64,000 nt of DNA, taken from NCBI RefSeq assembly GCF_001571325.1, contig NZ_BCTO01000013.1, positions 244,951 through 308,950 on the forward strand. The letters run 5' to 3'. The translations under genes and the position numbers were made by a program. A model generated the notes under the pieces. It did no database searches, was not told where the DNA came from, and saw only the letters and a program-made list of their open reading frames with translations. Source of the stretch: Delftia tsuruhatensis NBRC 16741 (lineage in GTDB: Bacteria; Pseudomonadota; Gammaproteobacteria; Burkholderiales; Burkholderiaceae_C). Shown here piece after piece: positions 8,187-17,132 of the stretch. Each line of letters opens with the position of its first letter. The stretch's first letter is position 1.

Positions 8187-9188
8187 ATGATCAAGACAAG
8201 CGCAGGCCGCAAAGCCGCCATGCTCGCTGTGGCCATCTCCGCTTCGTTGGCTGGCACGGCACCAGTCGCCGCCATCGCGCAGGATGGCTTTCCCCAGCCG
8301 GGGCGCCAGCTGCGCATCATCGTGCCGTTCACTGCAGGCGGCAGCTCCGACGTGCAGGCACGCATGCTGGCCGACCGCCTGAGCCGGCTCTGGGGCCAGC
8401 CGGTGGTGGTGGAAAACAAACCCGGCGCGGGCGGTCATCTGGGAGGCCGATATGTGGCCGATCAGCCGGCCGACGGCTACACGCTGATGGTGGGCTCCAT
8501 CGGCCTGCATGCCGCCTATGGCGTGTACGGCAAGCTGGCCTATGACCCCGCAAAGGATCTGCGCGTGGTGACCGTGCTGGCCGAGATGCCGCATGTGGTG
8601 GTGGCCACGCCCAGCCTTGCCGCCAGCAACCTGGCCGAGCTGACGGCGCTGGCCAAAAAGGCGCCTGGCACGGTCAACTTCGGCTCGGCCGGCGTGGGCT
8701 CGTCGGTGCACATGATGGGTGAGCTGTACAAGCTGCAGGCGGGCGCGCCCATCGTGCACGTGCCTTATCGCGGCAGCTCGGCCGCGCTCAATGACCTGTT
8801 GGGCGGCCAGATCCAGCTCATGTTCGAGAACCCGCCCACGGTGCTGTCGCACATACGCGGCGGCAAGCTCAAGGCGTTGGCCGTCACGGGCAGCCAGCGA
8901 CTGCCGGCCCTGCCGGATGTGCCCACGGCGGCCGAGTCCGGGCTCAAGGACTATGTGGCCACCTCCTGGACCACGGTGGCAGTCTCCTCCAAGGTGCCCG
9001 AGGCCATCGTCAAAAAGCTCAATGACGACATCCGAAAGGTCGTGGCCACGCCCGAGTTCCGCAAGGGCCTGCAAGAGCAGGGCATGAGCGCCGTCGCCAA
9101 CAGCCTGCCTGAGGCGCAATCCTTCGTTGCCCGCGAAAAGCAGCGCTGGGACCGCGTGATCGCCGAAGGCCACATCTCCGCCCAATGA
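8187..9188 (+). CDS. Bug-family (TctC-like) periplasmic solute receptor
   Basis: 333 residues with a Sec signal peptide ending near residue 32 (AAIAQD). Family signatures are LRIIVPFTAGGSSDVQAR, the WGQPVVVENKPGAGG motif, ADGYTLMVGS, VNFGSAGVGSSVHMMGE and HVPYRGSSAALNDLLGGQI. Bug proteins bind carboxylates and other small metabolites and feed tripartite tricarboxylate transporters; no TctA/TctB membrane subunits are in the window, as is usual for orphan Bug receptors. The ATGA overlap with the next gene (9185) suggests translational coupling. Confidence 0.92.
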   Translation: MIKTSAGRKAAMLAVAISASLAGTAPVAAIAQDGFPQPGRQLRIIVPFTAGGSSDVQARMLADRLSRLWGQPVVVENKPGAGGHLGGRYVADQPADGYTLMVGSIGLHAAYGVYGKLAYDPAKDLRVVTVLAEMPHVVVATPSLAASNLAELTALAKKAPGTVNFGSAGVGSSVHMMGELYKLQAGAPIVHVPYRGSSAALNDLLGGQIQLMFENPPTVLSHIRGGKLKALAVTGSQRLPALPDVPTAAESGLKDYVATSWTTVAVSSKVPEAIVKKLNDDIRKVVATPEFRKGLQEQGMSAVANSLPEAQSFVAREKQRWDRVIAEGHISAQ

Positions 9189-10477
9189 AACGCTCCATGA
9201 CTTCGAACACCCCCGCATCCTTCGTCCCCTGCCGCCGCCTGGGCGATGGCCGCCAGCACCACTTCTTCGGCTACTACAACAAGTCCAGCTGGGACCGCAG
9301 CAATCGCCTGGTGCTGGCGCAGCAAACGCCGTGGATGGACCAGTACCTCACGCCCCAGGCGCGGGCGTCCATCGGCTACTTCGATACCGAAAACGGCGAC
9401 CGCTTCCACGCCGTGGGCGAGACAGGCGCCTGGAACTGGCAGATGGGCAGCCAACTGCAGTGGCTTGACGGGCTGGCGGGCCGCCAGCTGATCCACAACG
9501 ACAGGACGGCAGATTCCGGGGGGCGCTATCCGGGGTTCGGCTCCGTGGTCATCGATGTGGACAGCGGCGAGCGGCGCACCCTGCCCATGCCTGTGTATGT
9601 GGTGGCGCCCAGCAGTGCCTGGGCGCTGTGCGTGGACTACCGGCGCCTTTACATCACGCACGAAACCATTGGCTACAGCGAAGAGGGTGGTCCTTTCGCG
9701 TTGCCCTTGGCGCCCGAGGACGACGGCATCTGGCGCATGGAGGTCGCGACGGGCGAGGCAAGGCTGCTGGCCAGCTATGCGCGCCTCAAGGCATTTCATC
9801 ACCGCACATCGATGGACAAGGCCATCCACTGGGTCAGCCATATCGAGGTCAACCCGTCTTCCTCGCGCATTCTTTTCCTGCACCGCTGGACCGAACGCGT
9901 CAAGGACGAAACCTGCTTTCTGCACCGCCTCATCACCATGGCGCCTGATGGGTCCGACATGCGCCTGCTCGAATGCTCGGACCATCCGCTGCCCCAGCTG
10001 GCCGACGACTTCGACCCGATGGCCGTGGGCACCTTCGACTACGAAAAGTCCGAATACCAGATCTCGCATCCGCTATGGCAGGACGACAGCCACATCATTG
10101 TGTGGGGCCCGCATGCCGGGGAGATCCACTATCACCTCTATGACGATGTGGAGGGCGGTGACGTGCAGGTGGTGGGCGCAGGCGTGCTGGTGGAGAACGG
10201 CCACATGAGCTTCTCGCCCGTGGACACGCGCTGGCTGCTCAGCGACACCTATCCCGACGACCGAACGCACGAGCGCTTCCTGTTCCTGTACGACATGCAC
10301 ACGGGCGAGCGCCACGACCTGGGCAGCTTCTACGCCTCTCCCGATCTCAGCAAGGAAAACCGCTGCGACCTGCACCCGCGCTGGAGCCGTGACGGGCGCC
10401 AGGTCTGCATCGACTCCGTGCACGAGCACCAGCGGCAGATGTATGTGCTGGATGTGTCGGGGATCGTGCAGGCTTGA
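9185..10477 (+). CDS. Beta-propeller (TolB/WD40-like) protein
   Basis: A protein of 430 residues without a recognisable signal peptide. It begins with HHFFGYYNKSSWDRSNRLVLA, a motif seen at the first blade of a family of hypothetical propeller proteins, some in polysaccharide loci. Further blades show HWVSHIEVNPSSSRILFLHR and DLHPRWSRDGRQVCIDSVH, the HPxWSxDG pattern of TolB-like and oligogalacturonate-lyase-like repeats. Its start overlaps the stop of the Bug receptor by four bases, so both are made from one message. Function is unknown; binding or modifying the compound captured by the receptor is an inference from the coupling. Confidence 0.7.
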   Translation: MKRSMTSNTPASFVPCRRLGDGRQHHFFGYYNKSSWDRSNRLVLAQQTPWMDQYLTPQARASIGYFDTENGDRFHAVGETGAWNWQMGSQLQWLDGLAGRQLIHNDRTADSGGRYPGFGSVVIDVDSGERRTLPMPVYVVAPSSAWALCVDYRRLYITHETIGYSEEGGPFALPLAPEDDGIWRMEVATGEARLLASYARLKAFHHRTSMDKAIHWVSHIEVNPSSSRILFLHRWTERVKDETCFLHRLITMAPDGSDMRLLECSDHPLPQLADDFDPMAVGTFDYEKSEYQISHPLWQDDSHIIVWGPHAGEIHYHLYDDVEGGDVQVVGAGVLVENGHMSFSPVDTRWLLSDTYPDDRTHERFLFLYDMHTGERHDLGSFYASPDLSKENRCDLHPRWSRDGRQVCIDSVHEHQRQMYVLDVSGIVQA

Positions 10478-10481
10478 CTCG

Positions 10482-10515
10482 GGTAGTCGGGGGCGCGTGA
10501 GCGGCCCCGGCTACC
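10482..10515. terminator. Hairpin between convergent genes
   Basis: GGTAG at 10482-10486 pairs with CTACC at 10511-10515 and the stem continues inwards through a G/C-rich block (about 11 pairs with one G-U) around a 12-base loop. It lies between the stops of two convergent genes. There is no strong T-run on either side. Confidence 0.45.
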
Positions 10516-10524
10516 GTGTAGGAC

Positions 10525-13500
10525 TCAGCGCGGCTTGCGCATTCGCGTGCGGCGTCCGGCCAGGGCTGCGACGCCCAGCATCAGCGCTGCCAGCGTCCAC
10601 TGGCCCCATTGCGAAAGCGTGGGAATGGCCGCGGGGCTGCCGCCGGCAGCGGCGGCCAGCACGGCCACGCCGCCCGGGTCACTGATGAAGGCGTTCACAT
10701 CCAGGTCGTCATCGCCGTTCCTGCCGTCCTCAATCGTCAGCGTCACGCTGTTGTCGCTGGCGTTGAACTGCGCGCCGGTGAAGTGATACCAGTGCGGCGT
10801 TGCGTTGTCGGACGTGGGGCCGTACTTCCAGTACTGTGCATTGCGGGGCAGATTGTTCGGGAACGTGAGCTTGATGCTCACCGTGGATCCCGGCGCACCG
10901 TTGTGGACAGCGAAATCGAACAGGCCCAGCGGGAACTGAAGATTGGCAGGCGGTGCATCGGCAGGTGACCTGATGTGCCCCTGCAGCGGGATGAAGCCCG
11001 CAGTCTGCGCCGGGCCTGTTCCCATGGGTGTGAAGACCCATGGGCTTCCCGCAGCAATCTCTGCTGAGACCGTCGTTCCGCCCACGGTACCGGTGATGGT
11101 GCTCAGAGAGTGGGGGGGCAGGGTGATCGTGAAGGTCTGGTTCACGGGCGTTGCCGCGGCGTACTCGGCATCGCCGGCCTGGCTGGCCTGCAGCGTGCAA
11201 TCTCCCGTGCGCATCAGCCGCAGCGAGGTGCCGGTGACCACACAGGTCTGAGGAGTGAGGCTGCTGAAGCTGATCGGCAGGTTGGAGTTGGTTGCGGCGG
11301 CGTTTGCCAGCGACAGGGCCTGGGGGCTCAGATAACGCAGGGACGAGAAATCGAAGGTGATGTTCTGGATTGCCTTGCCGACTGCAATCTGTACCGAGCC
11401 GGTGGCCTGTGCATGGTTGGCATCGGCCGCCTTGGTCGCCGTCACCGTGCAGCTGCCTACGGCCGTGCCGGTGACGGTGTTGCCGAACAGCGTGCAGTTG
11501 CCAGCGCCTGCCGTCAGCGCCAGCGTGAGCACACCGCTGCCGCTGCCGCCAGTGACGATGACCGTGCTGGAGTCGCCTTTGGGAATGCTGGCGGGTGATG
11601 CCACCACGGACAGGGCCACCTGGCTTGCCTGTGACACCGTCACCGAAGTGCTGGCCGTGGCCTCTTCATGGTCGGCATCCGCTGCCTTGGTGGCCGTGAC
11701 CGTACAGGTTCCGACACCCAGGCCGGTGAGCGTGGAGCCCGCGATGCTGCAGGGGCCCGCGACGCTCAAGCCGATGGCGCCGGTGCCCGAGCCGCCCGTG
11801 GTGCTCAGTTGCGAAATGCCGCCAAAGCTGATGGCTGCAGGACTGGCCTGCACCGACAGTGCTGTCTGTCCAGCCTTGGCCACGATGACGGTGGTGCTGG
11901 CGCTGATGGCCTGGTGGTTGATGTCGCCAGCCTTGGTGGCCGTGATGGTGCAACTGCCGGCGCCAATGGCACTCAACTGGTTGCCCGTCACCGCGCAGAA
12001 CTGGGCACCACCCGTCACGGCGTAGGTGACGGCGCCGCTGCCCGAACCCCCAGTGGTCGCCAGGGTTGCCGTGGCGCCGAAGGTCAGGGTCGAAGGCGTG
12101 GACTGCACGCTCAGGGTGACCTGGGCTGCAGGGGTCACGGTCACCACGGTGGTGGCCAGCGTGTCCTGGTAGTTGGCATCGCCCAGCTTGGTGGCGGTCA
12201 CTGTGCAGGAGCCCGTGCCTTCCGCAGTGAGCGTGTTGCCGTTGACGGAGCAAAAGGCGGCTCCATCCGTGATGGAAAAGCCCACGGCGCCGGACCCTGC
12301 GCCGCCACTGGTTGACAGCGCGGCCGTGCTGAAGGCCGCCAGCGTGCTGGGTGTTGCCATCGCCGTCAGCGCAGGCTGCTGGGCCTTGATCACCGAGATG
12401 TCCACGGTGGTCGTGGCGGCCAGGTAGCTGGCGTCTCCCGCCTTGGTCGCCGTCACGGTGCAATCGCCCACAGCCGTGGCTGTGACCGTGTTGCCTGTCA
12501 GGGTGCAATAGGCCGCGCCTGCAGTTACGGCGTAGCTGATGGCGCCTTCGCCAGAGCCGCCGTTGGCGCTCAGCGTGGTGGTGCCGGCATAGGGCAGGGT
12601 CTGCAGTGCTGCACTTGCCGTCAGTGCAGCCTGCGGGCTCTTGTCATTGGTCAGCGAGAACGAGGTGCTGGCCGCCCCTGCCTGCGCGGTCACGGTATAG
12701 CTGCCGGCGAACAGGTTGGCCGTGGCACTCAGCGATGCGATGCCCTGGTCGTTGGTCGTGACCGAGGTTCTTGTGGCAAAGGTGGTGGATGGCCCCGATG
12801 CGGCAGGCGCATTGAAGTCCACCATGATGCCGGCAAGCGGCTGGTCGTCGATGTCGGTGACCTTGACCGACAACGGCGTGGCAAAAGGCTGCTGGATGCG
12901 GGTGGACTGTTGAGAGCCAGTGAGCACCGCCATGGCCGCAGGTGGGCCGAAAGGATCGATGCGAAATACCAGACCATTCGAAAGGCTCTCGTTTGCGCTG
13001 AGAGCGCTGTTCGAAGGGTTGGTCAGGCCGTTGGTGCCCGATGTGGTGGTGGCGCCGCCCACGGAAAGAAGGGTCCTGCCCTGCACATTGGTTGCGGCCA
13101 GGCTGCGCATGGCCTCGTTTTCCGAGGTGCCCAGGAACCCTGCATAGTTCCAGTTGTTCGGATCGCTGGTTGCGATGCTGACCAGGAAGCCGTCCTGCTT
13201 GCCTCCTGGCGTGGTGGACAGGCCGCTTTGTGCCTTGACGGGAAAGCCTGCGCCATTGCTGGTGCTGCCCGTGGCGAACCACTGCACGCCGTCGCCGGCC
13301 AGCCCTTCCACGCTGTCGTAGCCATTGCCACCCAGGTAGGTGGCGTCCAGCACCTGGTCTCCTGATGCATTCAGACGCAGCACAAAGCCGTCCATGCCGG
13401 TGCTGCGCGCGGTCTGCGGCCCTAGGCCCTTGCGCAGTCCGCCGTTGTCGGCAGGAAAGTTGTCTGACCCGGTCTCCCCGCCCACGAGCAGTGAGCCGTC

Positions 13501-15123
13501 ATACATCAGGTTCAGTGCCAGTGCACGGTCCGCACCGGCCCCCGAGCCTGTCAGCAGCGTGAAGTAGTCGAAGGCGCTGCCGTCGGCCCGGATCTTGGCG
13601 ACGAAGCCGTCTGATCCATCGATGGCGCGCGAATTGATTTGTGTCCTGAGGCCCGTGGCGCCCGGCATCCCCGAGACAGAGTCGGTAGCGCCAGCCACAT
13701 AGGCCGCGCCGGTGCCGTCCACGGCAATGGCATATCCGATGTCGGCGCCGCCGTCGCCGCCGATGTATCCGGCGTACTCCAGCCCGCTGCCTGAAGCGTC
13801 GATGCGGGCCACGAAGGCATCCCGCATTTCTGACTGCGCAGGGCCAAAGCCGTGGTTGAGCTGCGGCCCGTTCACGGCAGGAAAGCCTTTGCCTTCCGTG
13901 AATCCGGTCACGTAGGCCCTGCCGCTGTTGTCCAGAGCCAGGGCATTGGCCTGATCGTCACCCGTTCCACCAATCAGGCCCGAATACAGAATGCCGGCAC
14001 CGTCTGGTGTCAGGCGCGTGACGAAGGCATCCCTATCCGTCGTGCTCTTGCTGCGCCGAAAGCGTTGGTTGGCATCTGTGCCAAGCAGGGGGAAGCCGGT
14101 GGATTCCGTGCTGCCCGCCAGGTGGATGCGGTTTTGTATGTCCACGGCCAGGCCGTTGCAGGCGTCGTCTCCCGATCCGCCCACATAAGTGACGCTCAAG
14201 GGGACACCCTTGGGATCGAATCTGACGACGAAGGCATCCTCGCCACCTTTGCTGCTGCCCGCGTTGGGCAGGTCGGACGATTGCGTCACGCCACAGGCGT
14301 AGGTGTTGCCGTCGCTGTCTCGCGCCACGGCGTTGACCTGGTCGGCCGAGTTGCCTCCGACCAGGCCCGAGTAGCCGGTCCAGGCCGGATCGATGACCAG
14401 CGGCAGGCCTTTGTCATGGCTGCCCAGCTCAAAGCCCACGCGCCAGGTGGTGGCGTCCACCTGCTCCAGCCGATAGCGGGCGGGCACGTCCACGCGGCCA
14501 TTGCCCCGGGGTTGGTAGACCAGCGGTGCATCGTCGGTGAAAAGGTCGTTGCCTATGCTCCACTGAAGCGCTCCCGAGGGCAGGATGCGTGCATCCGTGG
14601 CACCTTCCACGCGCAGCCAGACCAGCGAGGCATCGGCGCCAGGCGCCAGCTCAAACTGGTACTTGAGGCCACCGGGCTCACCCTGGAAGACGGCATCGAT
14701 GCCGGGCCAGACACTGCGGTAGCCCAGCGCACCGAAGCTGCGCAGGCCCGTGCGCCATTGCGCGGCTTCGCCGACCAGCCAGTGGTACAGCGTGGGCGAA
14801 GGCTGCATGCCCTGCGGCGCCGACATGGTCCCGTTCTCGAAGCTGTAGCGCAGGCGCGAATCCGGGCGCAGGCTCAGGCTCCGGGCCACGCCGGATGCGG
14901 CCACCGACCGGCCTTGCACGCTGGTGGCCCGGCCGGGCAGGTCGATGCTCATGCCTTGCGCGTCGAAACTGATGCGCTTGCCTGAGGCCATGGCGCGAAA
15001 GCCGGCCCCGGGCATTTCTATGAAGCGGTTGTCCCTGCCAGAGAACTCGCGTTGCACCAGGGGATCGGCCTGAGCCCCCGTGGTCAAGGTCAACAGGGTC
15101 AAGGCCGCAATGGAACTGCGCAT
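10525..15123 (-). CDS. Giant SBBP/Ig-like repeat surface protein with IPTL-CTERM sorting signal
   Basis: 1532 residues. A Sec signal peptide (cleavage near TGAQA-DP) is followed by a conserved N-terminal domain (about 25-250, ending PLVIDPAW), then SBBP-type beta-propeller repeats (about 255-720: GGSGDDACNGLAVDIQNRIH, GGTGDDQANALALDNSGR and similar), an Ig-like domain, five tandem Ig-like repeats of about 85 residues (about 830-1250), a divergent sixth, and a choice-of-anchor-type domain (YWKYGPTSDNATPHWYHF, DGRNGDDDLDVN). The tail AIPTLSQWG, a hydrophobic helix and RRTRMRK form an IPTLxxWG-CTERM signal, recognised by exosortase H in other species. The start lies 8 bases after the stop of the collar gene at 15132, so it is probably the last gene of that operon. 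No exosortase is in the window. Confidence 0.9.
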   Translation of the reverse strand: MRSSIAALTLLTLTTGAQADPLVQREFSGRDNRFIEMPGAGFRAMASGKRISFDAQGMSIDLPGRATSVQGRSVAASGVARSLSLRPDSRLRYSFENGTMSAPQGMQPSPTLYHWLVGEAAQWRTGLRSFGALGYRSVWPGIDAVFQGEPGGLKYQFELAPGADASLVWLRVEGATDARILPSGALQWSIGNDLFTDDAPLVYQPRGNGRVDVPARYRLEQVDATTWRVGFELGSHDKGLPLVIDPAWTGYSGLVGGNSADQVNAVARDSDGNTYACGVTQSSDLPNAGSSKGGEDAFVVRFDPKGVPLSVTYVGGSGDDACNGLAVDIQNRIHLAGSTESTGFPLLGTDANQRFRRSKSTTDRDAFVTRLTPDGAGILYSGLIGGTGDDQANALALDNSGRAYVTGFTEGKGFPAVNGPQLNHGFGPAQSEMRDAFVARIDASGSGLEYAGYIGGDGGADIGYAIAVDGTGAAYVAGATDSVSGMPGATGLRTQINSRAIDGSDGFVAKIRADGSAFDYFTLLTGSGAGADRALALNLMYDGSLLVGGETGSDNFPADNGGLRKGLGPQTARSTGMDGFVLRLNASGDQVLDATYLGGNGYDSVEGLAGDGVQWFATGSTSNGAGFPVKAQSGLSTTPGGKQDGFLVSIATSDPNNWNYAGFLGTSENEAMRSLAATNVQGRTLLSVGGATTTSGTNGLTNPSNSALSANESLSNGLVFRIDPFGPPAAMAVLTGSQQSTRIQQPFATPLSVKVTDIDDQPLAGIMVDFNAPAASGPSTTFATRTSVTTNDQGIASLSATANLFAGSYTVTAQAGAASTSFSLTNDKSPQAALTASAALQTLPYAGTTTLSANGGSGEGAISYAVTAGAAYCTLTGNTVTATAVGDCTVTATKAGDASYLAATTTVDISVIKAQQPALTAMATPSTLAAFSTAALSTSGGAGSGAVGFSITDGAAFCSVNGNTLTAEGTGSCTVTATKLGDANYQDTLATTVVTVTPAAQVTLSVQSTPSTLTFGATATLATTGGSGSGAVTYAVTGGAQFCAVTGNQLSAIGAGSCTITATKAGDINHQAISASTTVIVAKAGQTALSVQASPAAISFGGISQLSTTGGSGTGAIGLSVAGPCSIAGSTLTGLGVGTCTVTATKAADADHEEATASTSVTVSQASQVALSVVASPASIPKGDSSTVIVTGGSGSGVLTLALTAGAGNCTLFGNTVTGTAVGSCTVTATKAADANHAQATGSVQIAVGKAIQNITFDFSSLRYLSPQALSLANAAATNSNLPISFSSLTPQTCVVTGTSLRLMRTGDCTLQASQAGDAEYAAATPVNQTFTITLPPHSLSTITGTVGGTTVSAEIAAGSPWVFTPMGTGPAQTAGFIPLQGHIRSPADAPPANLQFPLGLFDFAVHNGAPGSTVSIKLTFPNNLPRNAQYWKYGPTSDNATPHWYHFTGAQFNASDNSVTLTIEDGRNGDDDLDVNAFISDPGGVAVLAAAAGGSPAAIPTLSQWGQWTLAALMLGVAALAGRRTRMRKPR
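11370..12640 (-). repeat. Five tandem ~255-bp Ig-like coding repeats
   Basis: Five in-frame copies of an approximately 85-residue unit, each with LSTxGGSGxGAxxxxV early and GxCTVTATKxxDAxxxxATAS late, plus a sixth diverged copy downstream. Cys residues flank each TGNTVTATAVGDC-like loop. Copy number could vary by slippage or recombination. Confidence 0.8.
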
Positions 15124-15131
15124 AGGTGTAC

Positions 15132-15653
15132 TCAGCTCCGTGCGGGGAAGATGCCCTGCAAGGCGATGATGAAGTTCATGACCAGGTAGGGCGGAAGATT
15201 GTTGTGTGGCTGGCTGTCGCCCGCAGCTTGAGGGGGAGCCATGGTGACCGCAGAGGTGTTGGAGGCTGGCGCGATGTACGGGCGCGTCGGTGCGGTGCCC
15301 AGGACGGCGCCTGCCGGGCTGGCTACAGCGGGATCCGCAGGCGTGCCCGCTCGGGCCAGATGGCTGTGGACGGGAATTTCCGATGCCTGCAGCGTCACGG
15401 TTTCAACACCGCCGGATTCGCCCAGATCGCGCAGTGACAGTCCAGGTCCTTGGCCCGGGTGCATGGGCATGCGGCCCTGCAAGTCGGGAAGCGCGAAGTT
15501 GGACTTGCCATTTCCACCGTATGTCGTTCCCAGCAGGGAAAACAGCGCCGTGCTCTGAGATATCGGCATGAGCTGACCATCGCAAAAGGCCCAGCCCTGG
15601 GGTGCGAAGTTGAATCCGCCAATGCGGATTTCGGCGACGAAGGGATCGGACAT
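15132..15653 (-). CDS. Phage tail collar-domain (MdpB-like) protein 3
   Basis: 173 residues of the microcystin-dependent-protein/tail-collar family. The N-terminus has FNFAPQGWAFCDGQLMPIS, then FSLLGTTYGGNGKSNFALPDLQGRMP, a His-rich SEIPVHSH in the centre and the closing PHNNLPPYLVMNFIIALQGI. The ATG giving MSDPFVAEIR is used because both sister proteins start at the equivalent position. It is the third of three tandem paralogues; the start is 5 bases after the stop of the preceding copy, and the giant IPTL-CTERM gene follows. Confidence 0.88.
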   Translation of the reverse strand: MSDPFVAEIRIGGFNFAPQGWAFCDGQLMPISQSTALFSLLGTTYGGNGKSNFALPDLQGRMPMHPGQGPGLSLRDLGESGGVETVTLQASEIPVHSHLARAGTPADPAVASPAGAVLGTAPTRPYIAPASNTSAVTMAPPQAAGDSQPHNNLPPYLVMNFIIALQGIFPARS

Positions 15654-15658
15654 GGTCT

Positions 15659-16150
15659 TCAGGTCGGAGAAGGAAAGAGGCCTTGCATGGCCATGCAAAA
15701 GCTCAGTGCCAGATAGGGCGGCATATTGAGGTGTGGCTGGCCGCCGCCCACATTGGCCAGCAGGGCTGGCATGGTCGTATCACCGCTTTGCGCATAGTGG
15801 CCGCGCGCCGCTGCAGGCAGGTTGCCGTTGCCCGATGTCGCCTGGCCCGTAGTGCCGGAAGCGGCCATGGCGTGGCTGTGCTGCGGTATCTCTGACAGGG
15901 TCAGGGTGTGGGTTTGCTCGCCTGCTCTCTCTCCCTGCGTATGGCCGGCTCCCATGTGCATGGGCATGCGGCCGCGCAGGTCGGGCAGTGCAAAGTTGGT
16001 CTGCCCGTCGCCACCGTAGGTGGTGCCCAGCAGCGAGAACAGTGCCTGGTTCTGGTTGATGGGCAGCAACTGCCCATTGCAAAGAGCCCAGCCTTTGGGG
16101 GCGAAGTTGAAGGAGAAGACGCGAACCTCTCCGAGAAAGGGGGTAGACAT
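15659..16150 (-). CDS. Phage tail collar-domain (MdpB-like) protein 2
   Basis: 163 residues, same family: FNFAPKGWALCNGQLLPINQ, FSLLGTTYGGDGQTNFALPDLRGRMP, LSEIPQHSHAM and HLNMPPYLALSFCMAMQGLFPS. The ATG overlaps the TGA of the upstream paralogue by one base (TGATG), a classic translational-coupling arrangement, which also fixes the start. It has the shortest central region of the three. Confidence 0.88.
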   Translation of the reverse strand: MSTPFLGEVRVFSFNFAPKGWALCNGQLLPINQNQALFSLLGTTYGGDGQTNFALPDLRGRMPMHMGAGHTQGERAGEQTHTLTLSEIPQHSHAMAASGTTGQATSGNGNLPAAARGHYAQSGDTTMPALLANVGGGQPHLNMPPYLALSFCMAMQGLFPSPT

Positions 16151-16653
16151 CAGGTGGGGGAGGGATAGATGCCGAACAGCGAGATGATGAAGTTCACGCA
16201 AAGGAAGGGCGGCATATTGGTATGCGGCTGCGACCCTCCTGCCGAACTCACCATCGATGCAGCCATGGGCGTGGCGGGGACGCCGTTCACAAAGGCCTTG
16301 TGATCCCTGTGCTTGGCAAACACTGCGTCGGCGGGCGAGGCCAGAAAGCCTGTGCCCGAGGACGCGGGAACGCCGTGCGTGTGGGCTGGAATCTGATTGA
16401 CGGTCAGCGTGACGTCTTCGACTCCAGCGGCCTGAGCCAGCGGGAATCCGTTGCCTGCGTGCAGGGGGATGCGGCCACGCATGTCTGGCAGGGCGAAGGT
16501 GCTTTGGCCATCACCGCCGTATGTCGTGCCGATCAGAGTGAAAAGGGTTTCGTATTCCGAGATGGGCATTTGCTGCCCTTCGCAGAACATCCAGCCTGCC
16601 GGCGCGAAGTTGCCGGCAAACATGCGGATTTCCCCAACAAAGGGTTGAGCCAT
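16150..16653 (-). CDS. Phage tail collar-domain (MdpB-like) protein 1
   Basis: 167 residues and first gene of the operon. It shows GNFAPAGWMFCEGQQMPIS, FTLIGTTYGGDGQSTFALPDMRGRIP, VNQIPAHTHG and PHTNMPPFLCVNFIISLFGIYPS. No signal peptide is visible in any of the three paralogues. The domain is known from phage fibre/collar proteins, but no other phage genes lie nearby, so this is a domesticated, non-prophage use of the fold. Confidence 0.88.
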   Translation of the reverse strand: MAQPFVGEIRMFAGNFAPAGWMFCEGQQMPISEYETLFTLIGTTYGGDGQSTFALPDMRGRIPLHAGNGFPLAQAAGVEDVTLTVNQIPAHTHGVPASSGTGFLASPADAVFAKHRDHKAFVNGVPATPMAASMVSSAGGSQPHTNMPPFLCVNFIISLFGIYPSPT

Positions 16654-16760
16654 GACAGGGTGGGGTTAGTAAACGTTAATAATTGCAAAATAGTTTAGTA
16701 TGGCAACCTGTTTCGCAGCAAAAATATTTTGCTTCTGTTGCTTGGGCAGGAAGGGCCACG
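16654..16760. promoter_or_regulatory. AT-rich divergent control region of the collar locus
   Basis: A 107-bp region between the divergent collar operon and the Tat-signal gene, much AT-richer than its flanks. It contains GCAAAAATATTTTGC (16718-16732, 6-bp arms) and an earlier GCAAAA at 16685. Specific promoter hexamers are not assigned. Confidence 0.4.
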
Positions 16761-17132
16761 ATGAAGACAGGACGCCGTGCTTTCATGCAGGTTGCAGGGG
16801 CCTTTCCCGCTGCAGCGGCCGTTTCCGGGATTCCAGTGATCGCCTGTGCGGCTGGCATGGAGTTGCGCCGCAGCCACTTTCAGCCGCTGCTGGGCCATAG
16901 CTTCTCGATAGCAGGAGAAGTTTCCGAGTTACGTTTGGTTTCGTTGGCAGCGCTGCCGCACACACTGCATGGCGACCGCTCTTTCAGCGCACTGTTCGAG
17001 TTGTCCCGCCCTGGCGCGTTGCTGCAGGACACCTGGGAAATCTCTCATCCGGCTCTGGGAAGCCACGCCGTCTTCCTGAGCCCCAGCGACGCGCGAGGCG
17101 GTCTGCTGGAAGCCGTGTTCAACCGCGGCTGA
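16761..17132 (+). CDS. Small Tat-signal protein, DUF6916-like
   Basis: 123 residues starting at an ATG with AGGAAGG 6-7 bases upstream. The N-terminus TGRRAFMQVAG followed by a hydrophobic stretch looks like a twin-arginine signal. The mature part (about 35-123: HFQPLLGHSFSI, then WEISHPALGSHAVFLSPSD and a final LLEAVFNRG) resembles the protein encoded at 17633, which ends YRVRHAQLGDYAIFITPI and YEACFSHAV. I associate both with DUF6916, a family found beside tail-collar genes, but recalled rather than searched. It overlaps the convergent acetyltransferase gene by 14 bases. Confidence 0.65.
   Translation: MKTGRRAFMQVAGAFPAAAAVSGIPVIACAAGMELRRSHFQPLLGHSFSIAGEVSELRLVSLAALPHTLHGDRSFSALFELSRPGALLQDTWEISHPALGSHAVFLSPSDARGGLLEAVFNRG

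Noticed and set aside
15132..16653. Collar-domain genes as part of a prophage
   Set aside because: No integrase, terminase, capsid, portal or lysis genes nearby; the neighbours are surface-protein and acetyltransferase genes.
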